DNA from: Deltaproteobacteria bacterium
GTDB lineage: Bacteria > Desulfobacterota > Deferrisomatia > Deferrisomatales > BM512
NCBI GenBank assembly: GCA_030591565.1
Contig: JAUVAU010000001.1
Span: forward strand, 110,677-174,676
DNA: 64,000 nt
Direction of reading: 5' to 3'
Position 1 is the stretch's first letter; each line of letters begins with the position of its first letter. Both the position numbers and the translations under genes were made by a program. Under the pieces are notes generated by a model. It was not told the origin of the DNA, ran no database searches, and saw only the letters and a list, made by a program, of their open reading frames with translations. Shown here piece by piece: positions 51,666 to 64,000 of this stretch.

Positions 51666-52397
51666 ATGAGGATACCCAAGACCTTCAACGCGCTTATCTG
51701 GATGACAGTGGCGATACTGCTGGCGGGTGGGGTCTACCTCGGATTGCAGAAGATGGAGGGGTTCAACCTGCTCCCCATCGCGGTGATTGATGTTGAGGGA
51801 AACAAACATACCGCCGCTGACGCGATCATCATGGCCTCCGGTTTCGCCATCGGACAGCCGCTCTTCGGCTCGGGGATAGGGCAGGTAACAGGCGCGGTGG
51901 AGCGCCTCCCCTGGGTGAAAAAGGCGGTGGTCTTCAGGCGCATACCTGACACCGTCGCCATAAACGTGGAGGAGTGGGAGGCAAGCTATCTGGTGAGCCT
52001 GGACCGGCTCTACTACATGACCGACGACGCCCACGTTATAGACGCGCCGCTCGATAACGGGCTGGATTTTCCGGTGGTCACCGGTATCTCCTGGGCGCGA
52101 CTCGAAGCCCCGGGGGCAGTGCGCGACCAGTTGTTGAAGCTTCTGTGGCTAATCGGGAAGGGCGCATTCGATACAAGCGTGGACGAGATCAACTTCGACG
52201 CCCGCAGGGGCTTTACCCTGTTTGGCGACGAGCCCTGGGCAACCGGTGTCTACCTCGGGAGCGACGACTTTGAGACGAAGCTTGAGCGGTTTGCAAAGCT
52301 TAGGGTGATGCTCAAACGCCAGGGACGACACGCATCGACTGTTGACCTTTGTTATGAGGACCGGATTGTTGCCCGGCTTGTCGAAAACGGCCAATGA
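51666..52397 (+). CDS. ftsQ: Cell division protein FtsQ
   Basis: A 243-residue bitopic protein. A short cytoplasmic tip, one transmembrane helix (ALIWMTVAILLAGGVYLGL), then a POTRA domain (LLPIAVIDVEGNKHTAADAIIMASG) and the FtsQ/DivIB beta domain (VERLPWVKKAVVFRRIPDTVAINVEEWEASYLV). It recruits the FtsB-FtsL complex to the septum. The POTRA motif and position between ddl and ftsA support the call. Confidence 0.92.
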   Translation: MRIPKTFNALIWMTVAILLAGGVYLGLQKMEGFNLLPIAVIDVEGNKHTAADAIIMASGFAIGQPLFGSGIGQVTGAVERLPWVKKAVVFRRIPDTVAINVEEWEASYLVSLDRLYYMTDDAHVIDAPLDNGLDFPVVTGISWARLEAPGAVRDQLLKLLWLIGKGAFDTSVDEINFDARRGFTLFGDEPWATGVYLGSDDFETKLERFAKLRVMLKRQGRHASTVDLCYEDRIVARLVENGQ

Positions 52398-52409
52398 GGA
52401 TGTGAAGAG

Positions 52410-53642
52410 ATGAAACCCAAAGAGGAAACCTTCGTCGGTCTGGATATAGGCACCACAAAGATATGCGCTGTGGTGGGAGAGCTTGGTCCCGAAGGGCTGA
52501 AAATTATCGGCTTCGGCACCCACCCCTCCAGCGGGCTGAGAAGAGGTGTGGTGATCAACATCGAAGCCACCGTCAGGTCGATAAAAAAAGCGGTGGAAGA
52601 GGCCGAGATAATGGCCGACCGCGAGATAAAGAAGGTCTATGCCGGTATAGCGGGCGGACACGTGCAGGCGTTCAACAGCCACGGCGTCATCGCTTTAAAG
52701 GACAGGGAAGTCAGCCATGCCGATATCAGAAGGGTGATAGACGCGGCGCGGGCGGTGGCGATACCGCTGGACAGGGAAGTGCTCCACATCATCCCGCAGG
52801 AATACATAGTGGATGACCAGGATGGGATCAAGGAGCCGCTGGGAATGAGCGGCGTGCGCTTCGAGGCCAAGGTCCACATAGTTACCGGCGCGGTGTCGAG
52901 CGCGCAGAACATCGTCAAGTGCTGTAACCGCGCAGGGCTTGATGTGGCCGACATCATCCTGGAGCCGTTGGCGAGCGCCGAAGCGGTGCTCACCGAGGAT
53001 GAGCGCGAGCTGGGCGTGGCGCTGGTTGACATGGGCGGAGGCACCACCGACATCGCGGTGGTCGCCGGGGGAGCGATCAAACACAGCTCGGTTCTGACGC
53101 TTGGCGGCAACCACGTGACCAATGACATCGCCATGGGGCTTAGAACCCCGGCGGCGGAGGCAGAGAAGATAAAGCGCCGCTATGCCGCAGCGTTAACCAC
53201 CCTGGTGGGCAAGGATGAGACGATAGAGGTGCCCGGCGTCGGTGGGCGAAAGCCCCGCATCATGAATCGGCGCATCCTGGCCGAGATAGTCGAGCCGCGC
53301 GCCGAAGAGATCTTCGCCCTGGTCAGACAGGACTTAATGAACAGGGATGTGGAGCGGGACGTGGTCTCCGGCGTGGTGCTGACCGGGGGCGGGAGTCTAC
53401 TCAGCGGCTCGGTCGAGATCGCCGAGCAGGTCTTTGGGCTGCCGGTGCGGATTGGCATACCGCAAAACGTGGAAGGGATGTTCGATTCTCTTCGCGACCC
53501 CTCCTACGCCACCGGCGTGGGACTCGTACAGTTCGCGGCCAGGACGCGGGGCAAGTCGAAAAAGTCGCTCCATGAGTCGGATGAGAACCTCTTCGCGGCG
53601 ATAACACGCACGATGAAGGGTTGGTTCAAGGAGTTCTTTTAA
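52410..53642 (+). CDS. ftsA: Cell division protein FtsA
   Basis: A 410-residue actin-like ATPase that anchors FtsZ to the membrane. The phosphate loops (GLDIGTTKICAVVGE, VDMGGGTTDIAVV, LTGGGSLLSG) and the 1C-type insert (RRVIDAARAVAIPLDREVLHIIPQEYIVDDQ) are clear. The C-terminal amphipathic helix is ITRTMKGWFKEFF, the usual membrane-targeting sequence. A gap of 125 bp with a hairpin separates it from ftsZ. Confidence 0.97.
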   Translation: MKPKEETFVGLDIGTTKICAVVGELGPEGLKIIGFGTHPSSGLRRGVVINIEATVRSIKKAVEEAEIMADREIKKVYAGIAGGHVQAFNSHGVIALKDREVSHADIRRVIDAARAVAIPLDREVLHIIPQEYIVDDQDGIKEPLGMSGVRFEAKVHIVTGAVSSAQNIVKCCNRAGLDVADIILEPLASAEAVLTEDERELGVALVDMGGGTTDIAVVAGGAIKHSSVLTLGGNHVTNDIAMGLRTPAAEAEKIKRRYAAALTTLVGKDETIEVPGVGGRKPRIMNRRILAEIVEPRAEEIFALVRQDLMNRDVERDVVSGVVLTGGGSLLSGSVEIAEQVFGLPVRIGIPQNVEGMFDSLRDPSYATGVGLVQFAARTRGKSKKSLHESDENLFAAITRTMKGWFKEFF

Positions 53643-53767
53643 AGAGTCATGCGGGCGTCCGTGAATTGGCGCGGACGTTCACGAGGTTAAAGGCAAGGGC
53701 GAGCACGAAAACGTTTTAATCGGTAACCGTATTTCAACAGGGCAACGGACCGAAAGAGAGGGCAACG

Positions 53768-54949
53768 ATGGCAAAATTTTTACTCCAGCAACAGGACACA
53801 TTCAACACCAGGATAAAGGTAGTTGGCGTTGGCGGCGGCGGCGGCAACGTGTTGAACACGATGATTTCATCGGGTATCGACAGGGTTGAGTTCATCGCTG
53901 CAAACACCGACGCGCAGTCATTGTCCAACAACCTGGCTACCATCAAGGTACAGTTGGGCGAAGGGCTGACACGGGGGTTGGGCGCGGGAGCCGACCCCGA
54001 AGTGGGCCGCCAGGCGGCGCTTGAAAACACCGAGGCGATAGCCGACGCAATGGCGCATGCCGACATGGTGTTCATCACCGCCGGCATGGGTGGCGGCACC
54101 GGCACCGGCGCCAGCCCCGTCATAGCGCGCATCGCACGCGATTGCGGCGCCCTGACCGTGGGCGTTGTCACCAAGCCCTTTGGTTTTGAGGGCAAGCGCA
54201 GGATGGCGCAGGCCAAAGATGGCATAGAGGAGCTTCGCCAGGAAGTGGATACCCTCATAACCATCCCCAATGACAGGCTGCTCGCGATCGCCGGAGCCAA
54301 CACCACCGTAATCGAGGCGTTTGGCATGGTGGACGATGTTTTGGGCCAGGCGGTGCGTGGGATCAGCGAACTCATCACCACCGCCGGCATCATCAACGTC
54401 GATTTTGCCGATGTGCGCACGGTCATGAGCGAAAAGGGAATGGCGCTCATGGGCGCGGGCATACGCGAAGGCGAAAACCGCGCGGTGCTTGCGGCACAGG
54501 ACGCGATCTCCAGTCCGCTCCTGGACAACGTGAGCATCGAAGGCGCACGCGGAGTGCTCATCAATGTGCGCGGCCCCTCCGATATGACCCTTGCGGAGAT
54601 CAACGAAGCCGCGACACTTATCCAGGAGGCCGCACACGAGGACGCCAACATCATCTTCGGCCACGTGATCGACGACCGCATGGGTAACGGCGTGCAGGTG
54701 ACTGTGATCGCCACGGCCTTTGGCGGCGCGCAGTCGGAAGCCAACCCGGTGGATGTCGTCAGGTTCGCAGCGGAGAGAGAAAAGAAGAAGGTTGTGGAGG
54801 AGGAGATTAACCGCGACATCCCGGCTTTCATAAGAAAAGAGCAGTTTTCGGGCCAAGCGGTGCGTGTGGCCAGAGTCGCCGCCGGTTCCGATCTTGATCT
54901 GGACGACCAGTACGATATCCCCACCTTTCTGAGAAAGCAGGTGGATTGA
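53768..54949 (+). CDS. ftsZ: Cell division protein FtsZ
   Basis: A 393-residue tubulin homologue that forms the Z ring. The GTP-binding tubulin signature GGGTGTGASP, the N-terminal VVGVGGGGGNVLNTM, the T7 loop NVDFADVRTVM and the C-terminal peptide DIPTFLRKQ (the FtsA-binding tail) are intact. The linker to that tail is short. It has its own upstream sequence of 125 bp, so an extra promoter is possible there. Confidence 0.99.
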   Translation: MAKFLLQQQDTFNTRIKVVGVGGGGGNVLNTMISSGIDRVEFIAANTDAQSLSNNLATIKVQLGEGLTRGLGAGADPEVGRQAALENTEAIADAMAHADMVFITAGMGGGTGTGASPVIARIARDCGALTVGVVTKPFGFEGKRRMAQAKDGIEELRQEVDTLITIPNDRLLAIAGANTTVIEAFGMVDDVLGQAVRGISELITTAGIINVDFADVRTVMSEKGMALMGAGIREGENRAVLAAQDAISSPLLDNVSIEGARGVLINVRGPSDMTLAEINEAATLIQEAAHEDANIIFGHVIDDRMGNGVQVTVIATAFGGAQSEANPVDVVRFAAEREKKKVVEEEINRDIPAFIRKEQFSGQAVRVARVAAGSDLDLDDQYDIPTFLRKQVD

Positions 54950-55001
54950 TCAGCGGAGCGTTCCTTTTGGAATTGATGGCGAAAGTGGAGGGTTCAAGGC
55001 G

Positions 55002-56585
55002 ATGACCCGGTCCCCAAAACACCGGTCACCCCGAAACTCTATAGACTATGCCCTGGTCTATCCCAACACTTTTGCCGTGGGTATCTCCAATCTCGGCGTG
55101 CATGCCCTCCGACGCCGTATTGGGAACCTTGAAGGAGCAACCGTTGAGCTTGTTTTCTCCGACACCGACGAAGGCCGCCTCGACAAGGGGCGGCCTTCCG
55201 GTTTTGACCTGATATGTTTCTCGCTATCCTTTGAAGGGGACTATCCTGCGCTGGCCGCGCTGCTTTCCGGCAGTGGAATCCCGCCCCTTGCCCGCGACAG
55301 GAACGACGCCCACCCCCTGATAGTCGTGGGGGGGTTCGCCCCCAGCCTCAACCCGGAGCCGCTTGCCGATATCGCCGACCTGATCTTCATAGGCGAGGCC
55401 GAAGGCGGGTTTGATCCTCTCCATGACTACTTGCGTCAATATGGCCCGGAAGATAAGAAGGGCATCCTCAAAGCGATAGCCGACGACGCCCCCCTTGGCT
55501 GGTATGCGCCCAGCCTGATGGAGGGGGTGGAAGTTCAGCTCAGTCGCGCACCCGCCGGGTGGGAGCCGGTCCACTCCACCGAGATCGCCCAGGACGACGC
55601 CTTTGGTGGCGCATTCCTCATGGAGATCAGCCGGGGCTGTCCCCACGGCTGCCGCTTTTGCGCCGCTGGACACCTCTCCAGGCCAGTGCGCTTCATCGAG
55701 AAGGAGAGGCTGGAGCCGGTAATAGACAAGGGAATGAAAATGGCCGGGCGTATCGGGCTCGTGGGTGCAGCCGTCTCCGATCATCCCGACTTCAAGCACC
55801 TCGCCCGCAGGATAATCGACGGTGGCAAGGCCCTCTCGGTAAGCTCATTCCGGGCAGAGAATCTGGACTTTGAGGCAGCCCTGCTCCTAAAGAGCGGTGG
55901 GCTGAAAACCCTTACAATAGCGCTCGAATCCGCCAGTGACAGGGTTCGCGCCGGGATAGGGAAAAAGATAGGCGTCGAAGATGTGATAAGGGGGGCCGAG
56001 CTGGCGCGTGAAGCCGGGATAAAAGGGCTCCGAATCTACGCGATGGTTGGGTTGCCGGGTGAAACCGATGAGGACGCCCAGGGGCTGGTCGAGGTCGTCA
56101 GGCAGGCCAAAAAAGCGATGGTGCGCGGCACCGTGACGCTCAGCGTCACACCCTTCGTGCCAAAACCCAACACACCGCTGCAATGGGAACCGATGGCCGC
56201 CGAAAAGGTGGTAAAAAAGAGGCTCCGGGCCATTCAGGGAGGGGCGGGGCAAATACCCGGCGTCAAGGTCAGCACCGAGTCGCCCAAATGGGCCCGCGTG
56301 CAGGGGCTGCTGAGCAGGGGGGGAAGAGAGTTGGGCGAAATTATCGCCAGCCGGCCAACCGGTGGCGAGTGGGGGAGGATACTGAAATCCGACTACGCCA
56401 AAGGGGTGCTGGACAGGACCAGGGGTGACGATGAGTTTTTCCCCTGGGATTTCATAAAAGGCGTACCCTCCAAGCGCTTTCTCTATGCCCAGTTCATCGA
56501 ATCGAAAAAAGGGGTCATGCCTCCTGAGTGCAGCGGGAGCGACGAGTGCCGAATCTGCGACCTGTGCAAAGTCGTCGCCGGATAG
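55002..56585 (+). CDS. B12-binding-type radical SAM protein
   Basis: A 527-residue protein. An N-terminal cobalamin-binding-like domain (YALVYPNTFAVGISNLGVHALRRRI) precedes a radical SAM core with the CxxxCxxC cluster motif ISRGCPHGCRFCAAG at about residue 209-222. It lacks the DxHxxG motif of canonical B12 sites in the part I read, so cobalamin may not be bound. A C-terminal Cys group (CSGSDECRICDLCK) could hold a further cluster. It resembles TIGR03960-type proteins seen next to division or ribosome genes; the substrate is unknown. It starts 52 bp after ftsZ and probably ends the dcw transcript. Confidence 0.85.
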   Translation: MTRSPKHRSPRNSIDYALVYPNTFAVGISNLGVHALRRRIGNLEGATVELVFSDTDEGRLDKGRPSGFDLICFSLSFEGDYPALAALLSGSGIPPLARDRNDAHPLIVVGGFAPSLNPEPLADIADLIFIGEAEGGFDPLHDYLRQYGPEDKKGILKAIADDAPLGWYAPSLMEGVEVQLSRAPAGWEPVHSTEIAQDDAFGGAFLMEISRGCPHGCRFCAAGHLSRPVRFIEKERLEPVIDKGMKMAGRIGLVGAAVSDHPDFKHLARRIIDGGKALSVSSFRAENLDFEAALLLKSGGLKTLTIALESASDRVRAGIGKKIGVEDVIRGAELAREAGIKGLRIYAMVGLPGETDEDAQGLVEVVRQAKKAMVRGTVTLSVTPFVPKPNTPLQWEPMAAEKVVKKRLRAIQGGAGQIPGVKVSTESPKWARVQGLLSRGGRELGEIIASRPTGGEWGRILKSDYAKGVLDRTRGDDEFFPWDFIKGVPSKRFLYAQFIESKKGVMPPECSGSDECRICDLCKVVAG

Positions 56586-56593
56586 TTTTCAAG

Positions 56594-56616
56594 CCCGAAT
56601 TCTGATAACATTCGGG
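56594..56616 (+). other. Weak hairpin after the radical SAM gene
   Basis: CCCGAAT, 9-nt loop, ATTCGGG starting 9 nt after the stop codon. There is no clear T-run; it could be a weak terminator of the dcw transcript. Confidence 0.4.
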
Positions 56617-56681
56617 AATTAACCCCAGAGCTACCTTTATCATTTTGCAGTTCAGCGTGTTTTTGCTTTCAGTTGAGTGAT

Positions 56682-58787
56682 ATGAGCGATAAACCCCAAG
56701 CGCCACTGTTAAGGCGACGCCTCCTCAAAGACTTCATGACTATCGCAGTCGTGCTGGTGGCGCTTTGTCTCGCGCTGACCTCGCTCTCCTTTTACGCCTA
56801 CTACCGTACCTCGCTAAGTCAGCAGTTGGAAAGCGCGTCGGCCAGCGTTAACGAGTCGCTGAATTTCTTCCATAAAGAGGTCGTCTCCCACGCCGCTCTG
56901 TTCTTCAGTCTTCACAAGGTAGACACCAAGCGGTGGAGGAGTACTGTGGTCCACGACCGCATTGATCTGGTCACCGTCGAGTGGCTGGAGATGGCGGGTG
57001 TGACGCTTGTGGGGGATGGAGATCTTGCCTACTGGCTGCGAAACGGTTTTACCGCCAAGGAGCTGGAGCCGGTATTCAATGGCGAAGCCAGGTTGATCGC
57101 CAGGGCGCCCCCCGGCGAGCCGATGATGCTCTACAGCGCCATCCCCGAACCCCTGGATAGCCTTGATACCACGGTGGTCGTCTTTGGTCGGGAGATCACT
57201 GACCAGTGGCTTGCCGAGCTAGCCAGAAGACTTGGCTACGAGGTGGTATTCTATAATGATTCCGGCGAGGTGTCCGCGTCCAGCACACAAATGCCCTACT
57301 TCGACCGCAGGAGTCTTTTCGGCTCTAAAACGGTGGAGATCGGTGGCGACGTATATGCAGCACGCTACCATCCCCTGACTATCGCCGGGGCCAGGAGGTC
57401 GGGGTTTGCCATCTTTACACCGGTTGAAGAACTCAGAACACTTGGGGTGAGCCTCACCGGTTTTCTCTTCATAGGCATCTTTTTTGTGTTCATCGTCTCA
57501 TGCTGGACCTACAGGGGCGCTCTGGAGAAAGCCACCAGTCAGATCGACCTCCTCGTCAAATGGAGCCGGGATTATTACACGTCCCGCAATCCCTACGATC
57601 CTCCCCCCGGCGAGTACCTTGAGCTTCAGGTGCTCAGCGGCACCTTTGGCGATCTGCTCGACAAGATCGAATCGGCGCGAGTTGAGATCGAGGAGAAGAA
57701 CGTCAGGCTTGAAAAGCTGGTGGAGAAAAAAGACAGGGAGGCAGTCGAGCAGAGCCATCTGTTTGACGCCATCGTCTCCGAAATGCCGCAAAATGTCTTT
57801 GTCATCGACGAAAACGGGGTGGTTGTCTATGCCAACCCGAGCGCGTTAAAGCAGTTCAAGGCTGAAATAGGCCAGCCACTGCCCGAAGCGATATTGGGTT
57901 CGCAAGAAGAGGCTGACAAAGAATCGGATCAGTGGGTTGCAACTCTGGGCGGCAAGAGGCTGCTGGTCCATGTGCAAGATTTTGAGTCGTCAAAGAACCG
58001 TATGTTGGTCATTCAGGATATCACCGGCGAGCAGCTGACCGAGGAGCGCCTCTTCCAGGGGCAGAAACTCGAAAGCGTCAGTCGTCTGGCCGGCGGCGTG
58101 GCGCACGACTTCAATAACGCGCTGGCCTCCATAATCCCCTGCGTGGAGATGCTGCGTCTGCAGACCGAGGACGCGAAGTCCGTGGGGTATATCGACACGA
58201 TTGAAAAAGCCGCGCTTCGAGGGGCGGACGTGGTGCGAAGGCTGCTGGCGTTCAGCCGCACGGGTGACTTCAGGGAGGTCGAGCTGGATGTGAACAACCT
58301 CGTCTCCGGTGTTGTCGAGATGCTTCGTCCCATAGCCAAGGGCGTGCATGTAGTTTGGACTCCCGCCGTGGACCCGCCCAAGCTCATGGGGGATGAAAAC
58401 CATCTGCAGCAGGCTCTTTTGAATATCGCACTGAACTCGATGGATGTGGTGGGCAAGAACGGCTACATCAATTTTGAAGCCTGGACCAACACGGACAAGA
58501 GCAAGGTATACATAGCCATCGAGGACGACGGGCCTGGAGTGCCCGAGCAGATCGCTGACATCATCTTCGACCCCTTCTTCTCCACAAAGCCCCAGGACAA
58601 GGGGACGGGCCTTGGGCTCTCGGTGACCTACGGTGTCATAGAGAGGCATGGGGGCAAGATCGAACTTGTAAAGGGAACTGGACCCGGAGCGCGCTTCCAG
58701 ATAGAGCTACCCGCCAAGCTGGCTGAGGCAGACCCCGACGACACCGCATCTTCGGGAAAAACCGAAGATATCATAATTGGCGGCTGA
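56682..58787 (+). CDS. Membrane sensor histidine kinase (HisKA-like + HATPase)
   Basis: A protein of about 701 residues. One N-terminal transmembrane helix (FMTIAVVLVALCLALTSLSFY) is followed by a CHASE4-like periplasmic sensor of about 200 residues and a second helix (TGFLFIGIFFVFIVSCW). A linker coiled coil and a PAS-like region (FDAIVSEMPQNVFVIDENGVVVYANPSALK) come next. The phospho-acceptor box is GGVAHDFNNALASI, of the HWE/PAS-linked type. The HATPase domain has NIALNSMDVV, DDGPGVPEQI and DKGTGLGLSVTYGV. No response regulator lies next to it. TTG 56673 or ATG 56682 may be the start. Confidence 0.9.
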   Translation: MSDKPQAPLLRRRLLKDFMTIAVVLVALCLALTSLSFYAYYRTSLSQQLESASASVNESLNFFHKEVVSHAALFFSLHKVDTKRWRSTVVHDRIDLVTVEWLEMAGVTLVGDGDLAYWLRNGFTAKELEPVFNGEARLIARAPPGEPMMLYSAIPEPLDSLDTTVVVFGREITDQWLAELARRLGYEVVFYNDSGEVSASSTQMPYFDRRSLFGSKTVEIGGDVYAARYHPLTIAGARRSGFAIFTPVEELRTLGVSLTGFLFIGIFFVFIVSCWTYRGALEKATSQIDLLVKWSRDYYTSRNPYDPPPGEYLELQVLSGTFGDLLDKIESARVEIEEKNVRLEKLVEKKDREAVEQSHLFDAIVSEMPQNVFVIDENGVVVYANPSALKQFKAEIGQPLPEAILGSQEEADKESDQWVATLGGKRLLVHVQDFESSKNRMLVIQDITGEQLTEERLFQGQKLESVSRLAGGVAHDFNNALASIIPCVEMLRLQTEDAKSVGYIDTIEKAALRGADVVRRLLAFSRTGDFREVELDVNNLVSGVVEMLRPIAKGVHVVWTPAVDPPKLMGDENHLQQALLNIALNSMDVVGKNGYINFEAWTNTDKSKVYIAIEDDGPGVPEQIADIIFDPFFSTKPQDKGTGLGLSVTYGVIERHGGKIELVKGTGPGARFQIELPAKLAEADPDDTASSGKTEDIIIGG

Positions 58788-58788
58788 C

Positions 58789-60614
58789 ATGGATTCAGCC
58801 AACGAAAAGTCCCCCCAAAAGGCTGCTGCGCTGGGCCGAAGGCTCTGGCTGCTATCGCCCTTTGTGCGCCCCTACTCAAGGCTGATAGCGGTGGGGCTCA
58901 TCGCCAATATGACGGCGAGGGTATTTGACCTGCTGCCGCTGGTGGTGGTGGGCATCGCCATCGATCACATAACGAAAGCCTCCGCCTCCACCGCCCCGGT
59001 CGATGTGACCCCCTTCATACGTTACGGCCTGATCGTCTTCGCGACCTTTGCGGGGCTGGCGGTTTTCCAGTCCATAAGCGATTATTCCTGGTCCACGCTG
59101 GCCCAGAAAGTGCGCCACGACCTGCGGGTGAAGCTCTATTGCCACCTCCAGGGGCTCGAGGCGGCGTTTTTTGAAGAGCGCCAGGTCGGCGAGTTGATGA
59201 GCGTGGTCTCCAACGATGTGGACAATCTCGAAAATTTCCTCTCCGACGCGACCACTTCGATAGTCCGTATCTTCATAACCTTTGTGGGGATTTACGGTAT
59301 CCTGATCTGGATGGATTGGCGACTGGCGCTGCTGCTCTTCGCGCCGATGCCGCTGGTGGTGGTGGCGGTCAAGTTCTTCGCCACGAGAGTTCAGCCCCAG
59401 TACCGCAAGGCGCGCCGAGCGGTGGGCAAGGTCAACTCGGTGATCGAGAACAACCTGCAGGGCATGGGTGTGATCCAGGCCTACACGGCCGAGGAGGAGC
59501 AGGCCGAGCGCCTTAGCCAGCGCTCGGGCGAGTACCGCGACGCGGCGATCAATGCGGCGCGTGAGCGGGCGTTTTTCGTCCCCCTCATCTATACCGTCGC
59601 GGGGTTGAGCTTTTCGCTCCTCATAGCTGGCGGCGCCTGGCTGACCCTTGGCGGCTACGGTCCGACGGTCGGCGACTACACCAGCTTCATCCTCTTCGCC
59701 ATGCGCATGGTTATGCCGCTCTTCGTCTTCGGCATGCTCACAAACCAGATACAGCGGTGCGAGGCCAGCGCAGAGAGGATATTCAACCTTCTGGCCATAG
59801 AGCCGCGCATTCAGGATTCGCCAAATGTCGTGGCGCTTGAAGAGCCGCCGAGTTCGCTGGCGTTCGACACCGTGACCTTCGCCTATCCCGACCGGGCGCC
59901 GGTCCTTCATGGGGTCGAATTTTCCCTTGAGCGTGGGCAGATGATCGGGATTGTCGGCCCCACCGGCGCGGGGAAATCCACTCTCATCAAACTGCTGCTG
60001 CGCTATTACGATCCCGGCGCGGGCTATATAAGCCTGGATGGCAAGGTGCTCACGGACATTTCCCTGGCTTCGTTACGCGAGCATGTGGGTTATGTGAGCC
60101 AAGAGGCGTTCCTCTTCACCGGTACGATAGCCGAGAACATAAGGCTGGGTGACGCCCACGCCGCTATGGATACCGTGAGGGAGGCCGCCAGGGTGGCCGG
60201 GGCCGAGGAGTTCATAAATGAGCTGCCCCAGGGGTACGACACCCAGGTCGGCGAGCGCGGGGTGAAGCTCTCGGGGGGCCAGCGCCAACGCATAAGCCTC
60301 GCGCGCGCGGTGCTGGGCGACCCCGCCATCCTTGTGCTGGATGAGGCGACCTCGGCGGTGGACACGAGGACCGAGGAGGTCATCCAGCGCAATCTCAACA
60401 AATTCAGGGCGGGCAGGATGACGATCGCGGTGGCCCATCGCCTCTCGACCGTGCGCCAGTCCGACGAGATTCTGGTGCTGGTGGATGGCGTGGTTGTGGA
60501 GCGCGGCGACCATGACAACCTCATCAAGTCCCAGGGGGTGTACAGCGACCTCTGGGCGGTCCAGAGCGGCCAAACCCCACAAGCCCCCCACCCGCCCCAC
60601 CAGGTAGAACGGAG

Positions 60615-60618
<4 letters not shown>
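58789..60618 (+). CDS. ABC-type exporter, fused permease and ATPase
   Basis: A 609-residue half-transporter. The first about 330 residues hold six transmembrane helices of an ABC exporter. The nucleotide-binding domain has Walker [11 protein letters not shown]-loop VSQEAFLF, signature LSGGQRQR, Walker [13 protein letters not shown] and H-loop VAHRLST. It resembles multidrug or lipid exporters (MsbA/MdlB type). Substrate is unknown. ATG at 58789 is preferred; a TTG at 58777 would overlap the kinase gene. The following hydantoinase ORF overlaps its stop (TTGA), so the two are co-transcribed. Confidence 0.92.

Positions 60619-64000
<3,382 letters not shown>

Noticed and set aside
53734..54924. 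Long open frame on the minus strand opposite ftsZ
   Set aside because: It is a shadow of the ftsZ codon pattern (Ser/Pro/Thr-rich, no family likeness) and ftsZ itself is unequivocal.

Overview
The window is GC-rich, densely coded chromosomal DNA from a diderm, apparently anaerobic or microaerophilic bacterium. An LPS heptose nucleotidyltransferase, ExbB/ExbD/TonB and multihaem c-type cytochromes point to an outer membrane and respiratory electron transfer. The overall mix points to the former Deltaproteobacteria (Desulfuromonadota-like): PATAN/DUF4388 response regulator, HD-GYP and GGDEF proteins, tandem DUF507 genes, a recA-pilT-alaS neighbourhood, a SAM-I riboswitch on metX and a probable selenoprotein. 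This placement is inference from gene content; no rRNA or tRNA gene was seen.

Layout. 1-2.7 kb: a ferritin-like / MBL-fold / lipoprotein operon (minus) faces a flavoprotein-Fur operon (plus) across a short region holding a Fur-box-like palindrome. 2.7-4.2 kb: metX under a SAM-I riboswitch whose P1 helix abuts the start codon. 4.5-12.8 kb (minus): HD-GYP regulator, pgpA, pncC, thpR, recA, pilT, alaS and a phasin-like protein. 13.3-16.7 kb: a receiver/PATAN/J-domain/TPR protein followed by a secreted tetrahaem cytochrome with an in-frame UGA in a conserved PCG[C/U] motif. 16.7-20.5 kb (minus): beta-propeller protein, LysM protein and rfaE2, joined by overlapping stop and start codons. 20.8-30.3 kb: hemL; a small cytochrome c, a large TPR protein, exbB, exbD and tonB; an FtsB/DivIC-like protein and a diguanylate cyclase. 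30.3-37 kb: an accessory-looking stretch with direct repeats, a lower-GC orphan gene, DUF507 pair, SPFH/NfeD pair, pyk, a nitrilase-family gene and two very small ORFs. 37-56.6 kb: a complete dcw cluster (mraZ, rsmH, ftsL, ftsI, murE, murF, mraY, murD, ftsW, murG, murC, murB, ddl, ftsQ, ftsA, ftsZ) plus a B12-type radical SAM gene, all on one strand. 56.7-64 kb: a histidine kinase, an ABC exporter and a fused hydantoinase/5-oxoprolinase that runs off the window.

The observations most worth attention are: the UGA-containing UshA-like tetrahaem cytochrome (about 15.2-16.7 kb) with a SECIS-like hairpin; a family of TA-bounded miniature elements with inverted ends that supply the stop codons of metX, hemL and exbD; the SAM-I aptamer that directly embeds the metX initiation region; and a 49-residue single-span membrane protein with a strong Shine-Dalgarno sequence upstream of the dcw cluster.
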